From assembly GCA_947247005.1 (NCBI GenBank), contig OX365949.1, positions 6,272,001 to 6,336,000 of the forward strand: 64,000 nt of DNA. Direction: 5' to 3'. Of this stretch, positions 63,201-64,000 are shown piece by piece. The notes below the pieces were generated by a model. That model saw only the letters and a program-made list of their open reading frames with translations, searched no databases and had not been told where the DNA came from. Source of the stretch: Spisula solida. Lineage: Eukaryota; Mollusca; Bivalvia; Venerida; Mactridae. A program made the position numbers and the translations under genes. Numbering within the stretch: the first letter of the stretch is position 1; each line of letters starts with the position of its first letter.

Positions 63201-64000
63201 TCACATTTGATCGTTTTAGTCAAATACCGCGGACATTTTTTATGGAATTCATTCTTAACCAGTACCAACTGTCATAGCAAAATACAATGGAAATGACAGT
63301 TTCACCCATATTATCCGCGAAATTTAATTCCAGCGAATATTACTGATTTTACAGCAGTATGTATGATTTTATCATCTTACGTCTAGACGAATAAAACACC
63401 TCCTACAGTAGTTCTCGTTATTATAGAGATATGGCAATAAACGCGAGGTCTATTGAATTGATACACATGTATCTCCATTATTTGGTAAAACATTTATAGC
63501 CTGGAAAGTTTATTTGCTTTTTACAGATAGGAACCGTGTGTAGTCCTGAATGTGCAGATGTGCAGTTTTATTGTCAACAAACACTGGTGTAGCATTTAGT
63601 AATGGCATATTCTGGCAGACGCTCTATTCAATGTTAACATGGTTAGTTATTACTCCCCTCACCTTGCACAAGGCGTAACACTACCTACAACAGCCGATAC
63701 AAAGATACTAATGCTGCTTGGCAGTATGTTAATTACTGTGTAGTATGGCCATAGCTGTAATAGTGTCGACCGGTCTTTAAACTTAACATACTTAAGATAA
63801 ATGACAAAAAATACTTTTTGAATACCAACAACTCCCTTCAAATGGGGCGGTTGTAAATGTGACCGTTTCTCTATCAAAGAGTATTGACCCAATGGCAAAA
63901 TTATTGATACGTGTATATGCATTGCACAGTATGTACAGTTCTGTAGGTGCAAGCGTAAGAACATTTATGTATTTGTCATGTTATTATTGTTATACCTTGA

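Larger units (their letters stand above)
46262..64000 (+). repeat. Tandem segmental duplication, copy B (runs to the window edge)
   Basis: Collinear with copy A from 46262 onward. Copy B-specific insertions are a LINE tail, a 1.0-kb block with a SINE-like head, a 1.3-kb pearl-like element, a solo LTR, a TTAA-type element and a 1.23-kb TIR element. Homology to A continues to at least 63,960, so the right breakpoint is at or beyond the window end. Confidence 0.85.

Overview
This is an A+T-rich, intron-bearing, repeat-dominated animal nuclear sequence. The style of its repeats points to a mollusc, most likely a bivalve: pearl/Helentron-like elements with ~160-185 bp tandem cores, decayed jockey/CR1-like LINE pieces, and a gene joining a CXorf38-like domain to a STAND NTPase and ankyrin repeats. 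That taxonomic reading is inference, because no database search was possible.

Only one convincing protein-coding gene is present, on the + strand. Two exons are visible (12521-13110 and 13443-18166), joined by a phase-compatible 332-bp GT-AG intron. At least one upstream coding exon is missing from view. The visible product runs in this order: a CXorf38-like (DUF4559-like) region with a CxxC-x2-W start and an HEPN-type R-x5-H motif; one hydrophobic segment; a TANC/ANKRD50-type P-loop NTPase with Walker A, Walker B and sensor motifs; about 15 degenerate ankyrin repeats; and a ~290-residue C-terminal region I do not recognise. It looks like an innate-immune-type STAND receptor and is the best candidate here for an undescribed system.

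Layout. 0-4.4 kb: intergenic, with possible minor exons, two pearl-like remnants and an antisense LINE fragment. 4.4-11.9 kb: a 7.4-kb foldback structure whose ~0.8-0.9 kb arms are built of subrepeats. Nested inside it is a younger 3.06-kb element with 60-bp terminal inverted repeats (TIRs) and a TATAT target duplication. 11.95-18.85 kb: the STAND gene, bracketed by two same-orientation copies of one pearl/Helentron-like family. 18.9-25 kb: decayed transposons, three short TIR or hairpin structures, and otherwise nothing recognisable. 25.1-64 kb: a direct tandem duplication of a ~19-kb noncoding block, copy A ~25.08-43.8 kb and copy B ~46.26 kb to the window edge. Each copy acts as the empty-site control for insertions in the other: an LTR element, a solo LTR, a TA-type MITE, a TTAA-type element, a 1.3-kb pearl-like element and a 1.23-kb TIR element. 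A 50-bp minisatellite has 17 units in A but one in B.

Apart from the one gene, the window is a record of transposition and duplication. I see no tRNA or rRNA gene, no CRISPR array and no operon.
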